This document shows positions 1 to 10,407 of a stretch of DNA of 64,000 bases, in pieces; positions within the stretch are counted from its first letter, which is position 1, and each line of letters begins with the position of its first letter. The position numbers and the translations under genes are program-made. The stretch covers positions 1,550,001-1,614,000 of the forward strand of contig JAULSU010000007.1 of NCBI GenBank assembly GCA_030512335.1. The letters are read 5' to 3'. Origin of the DNA: Immersiella caudata. Lineage: Eukaryota; Ascomycota; Sordariomycetes; Sordariales; Lasiosphaeriaceae. Below the pieces are notes generated by a model that worked only from the letters and a program-made list of their open reading frames with translations, did no database searches and had not been told where the DNA came from.

Positions 1-10
1 TATTGCTGCA

Positions 11-1476
11 TCACGGTAGAAGGGCAAAAGGGGGCCGTCCAGATCCGGGTGGCGACTGATCAGAATCAGCAAGTTGATCAAGTCCTGCCACCGACTTGCG
101 GAAGACAGTTCCAGCTGAGGAAGTCCGCCTCCTGGGCCGACCGACAGGCAACCGTTCAGACTTGTGATGGGCGGTGAAGGCAGCGAAATTGCCAAAGACT
201 GCCGAACACCAGCATCTGTACGGCGGCACAAGGCCAGAATATACCCCAACCTGCAGAGCGGCGTGCCGTCGATTGTGGTGCTCCTGGAACTTATCCCATC
301 GTGAAAACGACTTTCCGCAGACGCACTCATAGAAGATGGCTTCTCTCTGGTGGTCGATGAGGTCCACCGCGGCGTTGCTGTGCTTGCAGTCTGAGGTTCG
401 GATGTGACGAGCGAGGCCAGGCTTGTCGGCGTAGTCCTTCCCACATTTGGCTGGGCACTCGTACCGAACCTTGCAGGGCCTTCGCCCATTGTTGCGATCG
501 AGATGAGACCTGGATTTGGGCAGAAGTTAGCCTGGAGCACCCGCCAACATGGTTTGGGGGTCGGGGGTTTCCTACTTGAGGCTTTGGGGGGTGAGGAACG
601 CCCTGCCGCATTTAGTGCAGGTGTGGACTTTTGCACGCTTGATGGGCAGTTTTGACCCTTTGGGTTCAGCTCGCTGAAATCCATCCTGCTCTGCCGGGTC
701 GGCGTCGTTGAGCTGTTGAGTGTGTTCGTCTCCGTGAGACAAAGGGGAAGGATCGCCTTTGGGCGCTAGGACGGGCCTGATGTTGGCGTCGTCGATTCGA
801 GGGAGTATCTGGGGAGGGCTAACTGGAGCGTCAGGCAACGAAGTGGCGGTCTGGCCCGTTGCGTTGGTTTCAGCAGGAGAAACTGAGCCCTGCGGATCGG
901 ATGATGAGGGTGTGAGGCTGTCTACCCGTGATGATGGCAAGTGAATGTCGTTTCCGAAGAAGTTTTGGTCAAAGAGGTCGGGTGGCGCAGAAGTTATATC
1001 ACGGAAAACTGTTGGATCAAAATTCTCGCCGACGTTGCTTTGAGCTTGGTAGGGCGTCGAGTCGAAAGGGCTAGATTCCCAAGTCGTTGGCTGTGATATC
1101 CACTGCTGGTCGCTCTGCCCGAAATCAAATTGAGAGTACTGGGGATCCCAATTCTGCTGAAAGAAGGAGTCCCAATCAAGTTCATCGAGGAGGTCGCTGT
1201 CGATCAAATGATGACCATGGTTGCCGTCAGGGATGTTTTTGGCGCGGACCTAGATCCGCGCAAGTCCAGTCCAAAAGTGGGACTGAGGCTCTGCCAAGGA
1301 GGCGGGGCCTGATCAATTGATCGGCCCCTGATGGGGTTCGGAACTGCGAGGTAGGCGGACGAAAGGGACGTAATTGCAACTTGACCAGGGGTGAAGATGA
1401 GAATCGTCTGCGGAGGGGACAGCTGGATGGGGCACGATACGCCAGTGCCTGGGCTTTTCTACCTCTGGTCGCTCAT
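11..1476 (-). CDS. C2H2 zinc-finger transcription factor
   Basis: Probable nuclear DNA-binding regulator. The exons used are 1476-1463, 1196-576 and 509-11 (377 aa). The N-terminal half is acidic, Q/S/P-rich and low in complexity, like an activation domain. The C-terminal half holds about four C2H2-like units: CTKCGRAF..H, CPAKCGKDY..H, CVCGKSF..H..H and CWCSAVF..H..H. The 66-nt intron at 575-510 interrupts the first finger, and splicing it restores a continuous frame, which supports this junction. The start is uncertain. The open frame of the main exon has no ATG, only a TTG at 1207, so I propose a 14-nt first exon beginning at ATG 1476 and an intron ending at 1197. Other upstream first exons are possible. 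The finger spacing is irregular and no named family was recognised. The gene is the leftmost in the window and its stop at 11-13 is inside it. Confidence 0.8.
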
Positions 1477-1637
1477 GGGGCAAGTTTTGTCAACCAATCG
1501 CACTTCCAACGAGGCTCCGCCCCCTGTTAGGAAAATACCAGCCGCAACGTTCGAGACCGTACCGCCAGCGGTGTCACTCCCCAACCCATGGGGGCAGATA
1601 TTGCTGCCCAATCATCACCCCAACCACTCCGCCCGCA

Positions 1638-3987
1638 TTAGGCCACCCGTCCAATGCGCCAATCTTGTGACTCTCTCTCACCTTTGCCTGCAACCCGATC
1701 AGTGGTACTTGCCATCCACAAACCATCCACATCGTCTAGCTTCAGCAGATCCTCGCTTTCCGCCTCAACTATACCTTCATCCTGACCAAGAAATTGCTCC
1801 CTTCCCTCATTCGGATCCAACAAACTGACTTCAAAGGTCCCATCTCCCATCTTCACCGCCCTGTATCGCAACTTTGTATGCTACATCCTCTCCGTCAACT
1901 CTCTTCCGGTATCCACACTCCTTCCCTTCGCTCCAGGCTGTTCCAGATACCCCAGGAGAAGTCTCGCAATAGATAGATAGCTGTCGTGATCGCGAAGTAT
2001 TACTTTTCGGCAGGCGTAGTACACCACGGCAATGGATAGTAACTCGCCGACAAAGATTGACAGGAGGACTGCGATGGCGCGACCCCACTTGACCTCAAGA
2101 GTCCGCTTGATGTATGGCCGTGGTGACGCCCCCGCTGTCAAGGGTGACTTTGGGAGCAACGTTTCTGTACCGATGATGTGATAGAGAGGCAGCCGTGCTA
2201 CAATTTGGGCTGCCCGCCGTTCTCCCACTTCCACCTCATTCTGGTCCATTGCCTCCAGTTGCCGGCCACTGAAGACTGGCCTGATCACGTCCATTCCTTC
2301 CATGTACATGGGGTAGTCGGTGTCTCCAGGTCCGTAAGTCTTGACGGCGAACCTGTCGTTGAGAAAGTTCTCTACAAGGGATGTCGGTTTCGTTGGCAGG
2401 AGGGCGCCACCGTGCAGGAGGATGCTGGCAGCCAGGTGAGAGCGGTCGCTTGGAAGGCCGTGAAAGATGTCTGTCCCGTAACTCGAATTGGTCAGGCATG
2501 CATCACACTGGAAAAAATGGCCTTTGGCTGTGATGAGGTTTCAACGCTGTTCTTGGACCTCGAACTGATCTTTCAAGTCCTCAGCCGACCAATCCTCATC
2601 GGTGAAGATATCTGTGCCGAGAAAAGGGATGTCAGCCTGTCAAATCTCGAACATTATTCTTGATGAATGAAGGGGCAGTCAAGAAGTACTCACAGACCGT
2701 ACTGCAGTTGGAAGATTCATCAACGAATCTGCTCTGTTGCAAACTTGTCGCCCAGAATGCCCAGGCGCCTGATTTGTTGAACACAGGTTTGAAAGGAACA
2801 CCTCTCTCCAGAATCCAAAAGCAGTCGTAGTCCGGATGATCGGCAGTAAAGTCTGCGCCAACCGTTTCAGCTGTTGCTAAATGGACGGGTTAAAGTGAGT
2901 TTAGCTGTAAGGCGACTTACTAGTAGAGTATGGCAGTTCTTTTACAAGGCCTCGGCCGTGCTCGTATACTTTCAGATCCCTGATTTGTCTCACCGAGCAT
3001 TGCGCCGAACTCCGAAGGAAGCGTTTTTCTGAGTGATGCACTTCAAGGCCTCTCATCTCTCTAAAAGGATACGAGTAAATGACGGTCTGCCCTTGGACAG
3101 ATCCATCAATAGACCGCCCGCTGATGTTGTGCTTGGTCTTTGTTTCCGATCCCTCAATCCAGTCACCGCCATACTCGATCGGAGCCGTCATCCCGCCCAC
3201 ACGAGTGTATACGGAGAGCACATCTAGACCGAACTCGGGTTAGCCAAAGTTCGTGTTTCAGTTGGTATATGCACTGGTGCTGCCTACCGAGAGCTCTGGT
3301 GGCGGATGAGGATCCCAATTCATCCACGTGGAAGCTCTCAGCGGTAACATCGAGCCAAGAACTCGAACCCCAATCGGTAACCATGGCGGGATACTCAACT
3401 GCATCCTCTTCGTTTAAGTCGAATGTCAGACCGAATGTAGCGACGCTTAATCGTCCGACGATGTTGAAGAGAAGATACGCCAGCACTATAGTTGTGGTTG
3501 TAGTCCAATGTCCCCTCAAGTAATGGTTCGCAACCAGTCGAAGAGAACCGGTTGGGTTTTGCATGCCCAGCACTAAGTCTACCTGAAAGCGTGCCCATAA
3601 TTAGACTAACCGTGTGATGGAAAGGTGGAAACGGAGGATACTTGCATCTAAAGGCGAGTGCGATTTGTTCGCCAACAAAGGCCAGCGCATCATGCTCCCC
3701 AGGAAGCCGATCAAGGAGCCAACCGACAAGCTCACCAGCGACGGGAACAAGATTGTCAGCATGCTGAACAAGCGTCGGTCCCAAGCGTCGACATTCGCCA
3801 TCGCCGCAAACACGTAAAGTATGACGAGAACGAGAACGGCCGAGATCAGGGTGCTAATGACACGCCATGTGATGTTTTTGCGAAAAATATACCAGTGGCA
3901 TGACCGGAGCCTTATCTCCTTGGGAGGCAGGATGTCCGGGCCATCGTCAAGTTTCGTCGATTGAACGGCGGTAGTGACCTTCGCCAT
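1638..3987 (-). CDS. four-TM fungal membrane protein of unnamed family
   Basis: The function is unknown; the protein probably sits in a membrane with a large extracytosolic loop. The exon model is 3987-3646, 3582-3288, 3223-2921, 2876-2694, 2611-2559, 2507-1951 and 1860-1638 (about 651 aa). TM segments lie near residues 42-66, 76-100, 135-160 and 530-555. The motif RWPLLA..SHSPLDVD followed by LGMQNPTGSLRLV is one I have seen in uncharacterised multi-pass proteins of filamentous fungi. The first intron (3645-3583) has a GC donor (GCAAGT); a GT donor two bases on would shift the frame. The fourth exon could also start at 2870, which gives a 50-nt rather than 44-nt intron. The donor at 2558 (GTCCAA) is weak but is the only one that removes an in-frame stop. 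The ATG at 3987 is the first in the frame. Confidence 0.75.
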
Positions 3988-5148
3988 GACGGATAGATAG
4001 GTCGGGAGCTGTACCCAACTTAGAGTCAACTACCTCAGAAAGACGGAGGGAAACAGATACTACCAGTCCCCCTCGGTGATGAGGGGAAAGCGAAACGCGA
4101 AGTCGATGCCAAGCCTCCCTGGGGTGACCGCGAGAAGCTCCAATGACGATGCTCGAAAAGCGTCATTTCCTGCAAACCTCCAGCCACCCACAATGCGGGA
4201 CGATTGACTATTGGAAGCGAGTTTGCTGCGGAAGTTCCCGTTGAGGCTGTTTTTCTTTCAGCTGGTGTCGTTGCTTGCAGGTTGGTCCGGTTGTGGCGAG
4301 AACCTGACCCGCCGCACCCAGCAGCCTCGGGAGACTGGCGACTGAAGCGCATGACATTGCCCCAATCTGGCGGAGAAGCCCCACCCGCACCAGAAAGCCC
4401 TTACTGGCATCGGTTTAAGTTTGGCCCCAAAAGAGGAAGCTACGATAGAAGGAATGAGTTTGGCCGTCCATGAGGAGCATAGCGACGCTGTACCAAACTG
4501 GAAGAGGTTTGTCAAAATGTGAAGAGGCGCCAAAGAGATGTAAAAAGACAGCGCAGCGATGTAAAGAGGCATCGGCAGTACCTTTTTGTGCGCTTGCACT
4601 GAGAAGAAGGGTGGATGGGGAGACTGCGGAGGTGTGGGCTACTCCCGGTCGAAGGGTCGAAAAGGATGCCCAATTCGGGTTTTCTACCACGTTGAGCCGA
4701 ACCTTCTCGGAGTGAGCGCCGCCAGAATGGCCCCCTCAACACATAATTTTGGGAATACTTGAACTCCAGAAGTTTCAAGGACCGGCGCATCGTGGTTATA
4801 CAGAAGGCGATCTCCACCTGCCAACAAAGACCTGACATTCTCGGCGTTAAAGTGTGCATGCTAACATAGATACATTCCAGTCCTATCCATAGCTCCCGCT
4901 CAAAGTATCCTCGAGTGCAGCCTTCATAACTACATCATGACTCTCAGGAGCCTTCCCAAGATCCATTCAAGACCCCCTCTACATCCAACAAAATCCCAAC
5001 AATCATCCAACAAACACCCAACCCATATCAACAACTCTCATCACCGAGAGGGGACATTCGCTATATAACCATCTTCCCATCCAACCAAAGAGATTCGTTA
5101 CCCAGCTCTTCCATCCTAGCAACCCTCAACCGAGCCTTTTTACTCCCC
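3988..5148. other. intergenic, no gene seen
   Basis: This spacer lies upstream of the four-TM gene and downstream of the MARVEL gene. Open frames here overlap each other on both strands and show no recognisable domain. Near 4520-4570 the unit 'gatgtaaa' recurs in a short purine-rich stretch. Nothing else is supported. Confidence 0.6.
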
Positions 5149-5809
5149 CTACACATACGCCCTAGAATGCGAATGCGAACTCCTCCTGCTCCTATGGCTC
5201 CCACTATGGCTCCTCCTCCTCGACGAGCCCCTTCTCACCTTCTTCACCTTCTTCGCCTCCTTCTCCTCATTTCCCCCATGTACAAACGCCATGACCGCCG
5301 TGAAGAGAAAGAACACGCAGTTCATGATCCCAAACGCAAAGCACGCCTTGAGCATGCCGCACGTCCTATTCACATTCAAGTTGAGCGTGTTCAGCGTCGC
5401 GCTCCCCAAAATACTCAAGCTGATGGTTGCCGAGTTACCCGGGGAGATGCTAATGCAGTCGTAGTCCTTGATGAAGCGCAGGTAGTAGACACCGGCGATG
5501 AATCCACCGACGAAGCCGAGGTCGACGAGGCCGACGAAGCGGGCGTTGGACGAGGAGCGGTGGTAGGAGAAGAGGGTGAAGAGGGCCCAGGCGAGACCGA
5601 GGACGGAGACGATGAAGAGGACGAGTATGTAGTTGGGTGTGAGGAAGTTTTGGTCGTTGTATTGCTTGACGAAGTAGGCGAGCATACCGACGGTGGGGAT
5701 CTGAGAAACGAGGGGGTTAGCTTTGATTGCGGTTTGCGACGGGAGAGGGACGTACTAGCGTAATGATCTCCATGAAGCGCCAAAAGGCGAAGAAGATTGC
5801 GAAGAGCAT
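5149..5809 (-). CDS. MARVEL-domain membrane protein
   Basis: Four-TM membrane-associating (MARVEL-type) protein. Such proteins are linked to membrane apposition and trafficking; the role of this one is unknown. Exons 5809-5756 and 5700-5149 give 201 aa. The first exon reads MLFAIFFAFWRFMEIITL and the 55-nt intron uses a GTACGT donor. TM segments lie near residues 4-29, 42-64, 75-92 and 135-158, with a Cys-containing loop between the third and fourth. The tail after residue 160 is strongly basic and Ser/Arg/His-rich (KKVKKVRRGSS..., then SHSHSR), probably cytosolic and open to phosphorylation. ATG 5809 is preferred because the family begins just before the first TM. The coding strand changes from C-rich to G-rich codons along the gene. 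Confidence 0.85.
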
Positions 5810-6975
5810 CGCGGCGACGGGGTGCGCTCGGTACGCGACAGCGGTTTGGTAAGAGTGTTGCGGATGCGACGGGTTGCGGTTTTTCGCAAAGATGGGACGA
5901 CCGTTGGCGAGCGCTTCAATCGCCCCGCAGGCCGCAAAGGTACGTGTTTGCGCTCGTCGTCAGCTTGCGACAGCTTCTTGTCGTGCGGTGCGCCGGTTCT
6001 GCGACGATGCGACTCGGATCTTAGCGCAACAACCCAGCGATTGGGACAGATCGAGAAGCAAGAGGGGCGCAGGGAGCCGCTGCGAGGTGTGCGCGAGATC
6101 GATCCTCTTCGAAGGTGTGCCGTCGCCCGGCCAGCAACACCGGGTGGTCCAAGCTCCCACCCTTTCTCCCCTTCCGCGCTGCGCAAGCAGATGCACACGT
6201 GGGGGCTTCTGCGACTGTCACCAGACTTCTCGTGCAACGCAGTTCAGGGCGATGCGGCTATACTCCAATCTGGGCGGGAATGGAGTTGGAAACAACGGCG
6301 ATTGTTCGTCCTAGGTCTCAGGGCTCCCGAGACCCTTATGACGTCGATTTGTTGATCGCCAGGTCCCAAGCTCAAAAAAACGGGGCTCTCGGCAAAGACG
6401 GAACCAGATCGCCAGCAACTGCACAGACAGATCAGGTGTACATGATGCGGTGAGAGAGGGGAAAGGGGCGCAACAATCGATCCGTCCTGCAAGACAGACT
6501 CGACAGAGGCAGAGGACGCAGGGACTAGCAGCGCATTCAGTTTTATCCATCAGCGCGAACCAGTTCATCTGGTGGAAAAGGTGGGGGTTGGGCTGGTGAT
6601 TCTTGGCGAAACGCCCCACCAAACGTCGAAAAACTCCCGTGGCTGGCAACACGACGAACTCAATCAGGACCCCAACCATCCCCATTTTGGATCAAAGGTC
6701 GGATGCATGGAAGCAGACGCGGAAGACATCGAACCGGGTTCTCAGGTCCCAGTATCCCGTTCATCCCGGGCAGCTTCATGCAGGCCGCCTTATTAGCACG
6801 AGGACAGTTCGCCAGGAACGGGCGGGTCGATTTCGTCATATCATCATCTTCTGGCGACGTTTCAATCTTTTTTCGATGCACCACACAAAAACCCAAGTAG
6901 AGCCTACATACACCCTATCCCCCACCCCGTCTGTCATCGCACCCCGTCAATTGTAGCTGACGCTCAAGCTCACGC
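5810..6975. other. intergenic, no gene seen
   Basis: This is the upstream region of the MARVEL gene and the downstream region of the 1143-residue gene. Several frames on both strands are open for 60-180 codons at once, which is what GC-rich non-coding DNA gives. No splice-consistent chain or domain was found. Confidence 0.6.
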
Positions 6976-9900
6976 TCACGGCGCATGGTCGTCGATCACA
7001 TCCAACTCGTCAAAATCCCGAATCACCGGTCCCACGCTCGAACTGTCTGGTGTTCTGTCGCCGCCCGTACCGCCCAAAATGGGCCGCTCAAAATTCAGTT
7101 CCCCAAGCTTATACGTTCCCGAGTTTCCAACTCCTCCGCCTCCTCCACCTGTCCCCCCTCGAACGGCACTCAGGGCCGCCCTGTCCCGTCCCGTTGAGCT
7201 GTACGCCGTGGTGAAGCTCTTCGTATCGTCCACAAGCTCATCCAAGACGAGGAAACCGCCCTGCTTGCTCACAGACGCTGTGTTCAGCGGCGCCGGCTTG
7301 TAGTCGCCGCGCCCGCCGTGCCCTGACGTGGACGTGGCATATGTCTGCCCAGGTGCCGAAAGCTCGTTCTCATCCACTCTCCCGATGCCCCGCAGCATCA
7401 TGTTGGCCGCTACCTTGGCCTTCTCCCTGTCCCGCGCCGATCTACCCGCCTTGCGTGACGGCGCCGTCGAGGGGGGTGACCGCACGCTGCTCCCCGCGTC
7501 GCTCTCAGAGTAGCCGCTTACCACGCTGCCTGCTGAGCTGAACGATATGCCGTACTGGCCTCCCCCACCGACCACTGATGTCGCCCGGCTGCTACCGCTG
7601 CGAACCGACCGGGCCGTCATCCCGACTGGCGTATAGTAGCCGCTCTGGCCTGCTGCCGACCGCCCGGTCACGCTCGCTGGGCCCCGAGGCATCGGGAAGT
7701 GATAACCCCTGCTGATAGGGCTCGTTCCCTCTTCGGCAGAGCTCTCGGCCCCGCTATTGGCAGAACTGCCGTTCCCGGTGCTGCTCCCGCCGTGCCATGA
7801 GCGCGGAACGGTCCAGCAGTGGGATAGCTCGTGGGCAGCCTCGTCGGGATTGTTCCCATTTTGTTGATGATGAGCGCCCGTCTTCCATGGCGGCATCTTA
7901 GCGCCCTTGAGGCGCGGCGACAAGTGGTATGGCACGTCATCGCGGTAGCGAACGTTTGGTGCATCCACGGACACGCTGGCCAGGGTCTGGAGGATGCCGT
8001 AGATCAGCACCCAGCGGCCACGCCGAGCTGTTGACGGATCAACCTCTGAGATGTGATCCGCCTTCTCGAACTTGCCAAACGCATCGATCAGATCAGAATG
8101 CGTGAACTCGGACCCCAAGATGCAGATGTTGGTTGCCTCTGTGTATGCAAGCTGGATACGTCGCTCAACAGCGCCAGTTCGGGCCGAGGTAAGGGTGGAG
8201 GAGGGGCCGTTTCCGTTGCTGTTGACATTCTTCTTGCTGGATGATTTACCACCAAACATGCCGCCGCCTGTTGTACCGTTCCGGCCGTTGGCAGAGGGAG
8301 TGCTGGCGGTTGAGGGTGGGGGGATGGACTCAGGGACGAGGGGGTATGGATGGGGTATGTGAGGAAAGCGTAGCTTGTTATCGAAGCCGATGAGTATGTC
8401 GGTTATTGGCAGGTCAGGCGTGTCGGCCTCGAAGCCCCGATTGCCCGACTCGCTTACCATCATCCACTTGCGGCTGGAACGCGCTTCGGACTCATCCCAG
8501 ACGATGTCACGGTTGACGAGATAGTCGTACAGCGCGGCAAAGTCTCTCTGCAGCGCTTGCGCCACAGACCGCGTCAACCACATGTCCTCTTCGCCTTCAG
8601 GGCCGCCGTGCGCTGTGCCGATCGCCTGGTGGTCGAGCCCTGACGACATGGGCAACGGGGGCCACCGGCCGAACTCGCGGGTGTAGTGCTGCTGGAAGAA
8701 CTTTTGCAATCTGTCTGCGGCCGCCTTCGCTGGCGCCGCTGCAGGATCTATACTCGGCCACATGTCGCCGTACTGGAATCCAGCGAGTCGCTCCTCCGCC
8801 GCCTGCACGCGCAGCTGCGTCTCCAAACAGGCGCGTTCAAGCAGTGCTCGCGTTATCGGCGTCACGTTCTTGAAGTCGGCGCACGTCTCGAGTTGCGAGT
8901 ACATCCCGGCGCAGTGCAGGAAGCTCTCGCGCCAGCCCTCCTCCCAACGCACCTCGGAGCCCTCGCTCCACGCGAGAATACTGACAGCGGTTTCGGCGTC
9001 GTTGCGCACGTCGTCGATCCCCCGTGCCGAGAGGTAATTGAGGATGGTGCCCACATTGTCGGCCTCGGGCGGCATGTAGGACTCGAGACGGGAATGCAGA
9101 TCAGCCAGCGCTTGGTAAAGGGAGAGACCGACGAGCGAGGCGTGGTATAGCAGCGCGAAGACGTTGCGCGTGGTGATGTGGTGGCGAATCTGGTCGAGCT
9201 TGGTCATGTTGGATGGCGTCGGGAAGTACATTTCATACGAAATTTGGCCGTCCTGCTCCCACATGCTGTTGTCCTCCGAGATGGGCGGCGTCGGGTTGCC
9301 GCCACGCCCGGCATAGCCACTCTGAGGATGCAGATGCTGGCCTCCGTGATGCCGCTGGTGGAGCATGGGCGGCGCCCCGACTGGCGAGGGAGGCATGTGG
9401 ATGTCTTCCTCGGTAGAACCCTCGCGCAACAAGGTAATGAGATAGCGCGACTCTGTCGCTTCGATGATGTGCGAGGACAGCCGGAAAGAGGGGTTTGGCC
9501 GCGGGACTTGGCCCTTGTGGCCGAAGAAGACGAGCACATCGCCGTTGGGATCCCAAAGTTCGGGATCTTTCCGCAGCTTGTTCCATCGCTGCACGGGTCG
9601 CCCGGCGCCGATCCAGCGCTTGATCGGGGGCGTGTTGCCTGCCGCGGGGATGGGCGGCAGTTTCGAGGAAGGTGGCGGCGCCACGATGCTTCCGCTGTCA
9701 TCCCAGGGGCTGGCTTGAGATGATCCAGAGAACACGGGCGAGTTGTCAGCGTCGTACCCATCTTGCAGGTCGCCCGACGAGGAGTAGCTGGCGGGGTTGT
9801 GTTGGTTCGGCCGTACCGTTGCCGACGACATGGGCCGGAAGTCGGGCATCCTCTCGGCGTCTGGCGATTTTTTATCCTTGCCCTTGAAGGTGAAGGCTTT

Positions 9901-10407
9901 GGCGATACCCTTGCGCACACCGTCGCTCTTCTTATCCAGTTTGCTGCGAAAGCCCGACTTCTCAATCCCGGATACGTCCTCCGTTTTGATGGCCGGCCTC
10001 CTCGCGCGGGCGTAGGCAAAGTCTTCCAGGGGGCGGCTGTGAGCGTGCGTCGACGGGCCGCCGGTTTCCCGTCTCCCATCGATGCTCGACCCGCCACTTT
10101 GGCTGCCGCCGCTATGATGGCCATAGCTGGAGATGTCGTTTTGGTAGTTCAGCACCTCGCTCTCCCGCGCCGGCTCCGAGAATTTGAGAAAGCGGGCGTT
10201 TGTCGTTCCAACGCCGGTGATATCCCGGTGTCTGCCCCCATCCCTGCTGCCGTCATGACGCGACGGCATGTGATCGATGGGATACTCGCTGATGGTGGCA
10301 TTGTCGGAGCTGGCGCTGGACTTGGCCCTGCTGCGCACGCCGGCCGCCCTGTCCCCTTCCTTGGTTTGGGTGATCTTCTTGCGCACATATGCGCTGCGAC
10401 CCGACAT
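6976..10407 (-). CDS. large DUF8004-like conserved fungal protein
   Basis: Single-exon gene for a 1143-residue protein of unknown function. Residues 1 to about 250 are disordered (S/G/R/D-rich, with two basic patches). A globular core runs from about residue 260 to 900. It includes WIGAGRPVQRWNKLRKDPELW, the segment GDVLVFFGHKGQ, and the helical stretch around ISYEMYFPTPSNMTKLDQIR. I recall this arrangement from the fungal DUF8004 proteins; the Pfam name needs a profile search. The tail (900-1143) is again Ser/Gly-rich and ends in an acidic patch, DFDELDVIDDH. There is no signal peptide or TM segment, so it is probably cytosolic. ATG 10407 opens the frame and no intron is needed. Base usage is even along the gene, unlike the accessory genes further right. 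Confidence 0.88.
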   Translation of the reverse strand: MSGRSAYVRKKITQTKEGDRAAGVRSRAKSSASSDNATISEYPIDHMPSRHDGSRDGGRHRDITGVGTTNARFLKFSEPARESEVLNYQNDISSYGHHSGGSQSGGSSIDGRRETGGPSTHAHSRPLEDFAYARARRPAIKTEDVSGIEKSGFRSKLDKKSDGVRKGIAKAFTFKGKDKKSPDAERMPDFRPMSSATVRPNQHNPASYSSSGDLQDGYDADNSPVFSGSSQASPWDDSGSIVAPPPSSKLPPIPAAGNTPPIKRWIGAGRPVQRWNKLRKDPELWDPNGDVLVFFGHKGQVPRPNPSFRLSSHIIEATESRYLITLLREGSTEEDIHMPPSPVGAPPMLHQRHHGGQHLHPQSGYAGRGGNPTPPISEDNSMWEQDGQISYEMYFPTPSNMTKLDQIRHHITTRNVFALLYHASLVGLSLYQALADLHSRLESYMPPEADNVGTILNYLSARGIDDVRNDAETAVSILAWSEGSEVRWEEGWRESFLHCAGMYSQLETCADFKNVTPITRALLERACLETQLRVQAAEERLAGFQYGDMWPSIDPAAAPAKAAADRLQKFFQQHYTREFGRWPPLPMSSGLDHQAIGTAHGGPEGEEDMWLTRSVAQALQRDFAALYDYLVNRDIVWDESEARSSRKWMMVSESGNRGFEADTPDLPITDILIGFDNKLRFPHIPHPYPLVPESIPPPSTASTPSANGRNGTTGGGMFGGKSSSKKNVNSNGNGPSSTLTSARTGAVERRIQLAYTEATNICILGSEFTHSDLIDAFGKFEKADHISEVDPSTARRGRWVLIYGILQTLASVSVDAPNVRYRDDVPYHLSPRLKGAKMPPWKTGAHHQQNGNNPDEAAHELSHCWTVPRSWHGGSSTGNGSSANSGAESSAEEGTSPISRGYHFPMPRGPASVTGRSAAGQSGYYTPVGMTARSVRSGSSRATSVVGGGGQYGISFSSAGSVVSGYSESDAGSSVRSPPSTAPSRKAGRSARDREKAKVAANMMLRGIGRVDENELSAPGQTYATSTSGHGGRGDYKPAPLNTASVSKQGGFLVLDELVDDTKSFTTAYSSTGRDRAALSAVRGGTGGGGGGVGNSGTYKLGELNFERPILGGTGGDRTPDSSSVGPVIRDFDELDVIDDHAP

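Noticed and set aside
5167..5763. 198-codon plus-strand frame
   Set aside because: Antisense to the MARVEL gene; the Asp/Glu/Val-rich end is the mirror of its C-rich codons.
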